Source: Candidatus Parcubacteria bacterium | Lineage (GTDB): Bacteria; Patescibacteriota; Minisyncoccia; Phycocordibacterales; GCA-2747955 | Direction of reading: 5' to 3' | DNA: 22,534 bases | Assembly (NCBI GenBank): GCA_027024305.1 | Contig: JALVSO010000073.1 | Location: forward strand, 1-22,534 | Shown here: piece after piece, positions 22,249-22,534 of the stretch | How the letters are laid out: the number at the start of each line of letters is the position of its first letter | Numbering within the stretch: the stretch's first letter is position 1 | Translations under genes and position numbers: made by a program | Notes under the pieces: model-generated | Seen by the model: only the letters and a program-made list of their open reading frames with translations | What the model was told of the DNA's origin: nothing | Databases searched by the model: none

Positions 22249-22534
22249 CTACTTTTTCTTTTTCAGTTTATAGAGTCCGAAAAAGGCTAGGGCCAAAACG
22301 GCCAAAAGCCAGAAAAATTTAAGATAAAACTCAAAATTAAAGGGTGAAATATGTCGGACCGCCGGGAAGTTTTTCAAGGGGTTGTCCGTATTCTCGCTTT
22401 CCGGATTATTTTGAATTTGATTTTGGCTTTGGGTTAAAAGGTTTTTTAAATCTTCTCCACTGCCTTTGATGCCATCTGTTAAATTTTGACTTTGTTGATT
22501 TTGTTGAATTTGGTTAGTTATGATTGTATTTTGG
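22249..22534 (-). CDS. C-terminal end of a membrane-anchored Gln/Asn-rich protein (gene runs off the window)
   Basis: 95 codons visible, ending in TAG 2 nt before the response regulator -10 box. The visible part is Gln/Asn-rich (NQIQQNQQSQN, TQSQNQIQNN), then a single transmembrane helix near the C-terminus (FYLKFFWLLAVLALAFFGLY) and a basic tail KLKKKK. The order (long extracytoplasmic part, helix, positive tail) suggests a surface protein anchored by its C-terminus. The family cannot be told from this fragment. Confidence 0.75.
   Translation of the reverse strand, partial: QNTIITNQIQQNQQSQNLTDGIKGSGEDLKNLLTQSQNQIQNNPESENTDNPLKNFPAVRHISPFNFEFYLKFFWLLAVLALAFFGLYKLKKKK

Noticed and set aside
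1..22534. Mycoplasma or other Mollicutes as source of the window
   Set aside because: UGA=Trp would fit, but the surface-domain repertoire, pheA, TopA with several zinc ribbons and the leaderless promoters do not look like Mollicutes.
1..22534. CRISPR array or transposase gene
   Set aside because: No regularly spaced direct repeats and no transposase or Cas-like reading frame were found in either strand, including with UGA=Trp.

Overview
The window reads as a chromosomal segment of a Patescibacteria/CPR-like bacterium in which UGA is read as tryptophan. Under the standard code at least nine genes (M3 peptidase, solute-binding protein, HhH protein, PAP2 phosphatase, Gmad2 protein, BCAT, topA, histidine kinase, response regulator) are broken by in-frame TGA. 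Every interruption is a TGA, and many fall where the family has an invariant Trp, for example EGEAIA-W-HV in TopA, YYSYL-W in the M3 peptidase and HDPST-W-PEQ in the HhH protein. Native genes end only in TAA or TAG. The CPR-type assignment rests on the gene families (peptidoglycan-binding-like domain, Gmad2, HhH protein with a membrane anchor, small membrane proteins) and is inference. The species cannot be named.

Layout (mostly minus strand): a partial secreted protein (1-335); M3 oligopeptidase (504-2495); methyltransferase plus membrane-anchored solute-binding protein (2706-4561); KhpA RNA-binding protein (4780-5055); peptidoglycan-binding-like protein plus HhH protein (5231-6401); a 65-aa membrane protein visible only with UGA=Trp (6619-6816); PNPase lacking its S1 domain (6964-8817); a two-gene membrane/CxxCH operon (8915-9533); PAP2 phosphatase (9583-10122). 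A gene-poor, palindrome-rich kilobase (10123-11142) follows. It holds a strong promoter, a structured RNA, tRNA-Glu(UUC) and two related inverted-repeat elements. Then come a Cys-rich small protein, a Gmad2 protein, a 76-aa protein with RuvB, the plus-strand BCAT-pheA operon, a foreign-looking island (dapA and an unknown gene), topA, and a two-component system.

Two gene populations can be told apart. Native first-in-operon genes carry a -10 box only 6-9 nt before ATG, which implies leaderless mRNAs, and mix UGA with UGG for Trp (about 38 UGA to 24 UGG by hand count). A second set (9354-9533, 8915-9343, dapA, 17074-17844, and probably 11143-11463) has Shine-Dalgarno leaders, several with good -35/-10 promoters, and 22 UGG with no UGA inside the family-length protein. 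DapA reaches its family-length end at a TGA that the recoded ribosome should read through. These look like acquisitions from standard-code donors.

The most unusual locus is tRNA-Glu: its 5' half is mirrored (antisense) just upstream, a degenerate sense copy lies further upstream in the same predicted transcript, and its 3' end is mirrored downstream as the outer part of a terminator stem. This could let the transcript switch between tRNA folding and alternative hairpins. All functional statements are from reading the sequence; no searches or folding programs were run.
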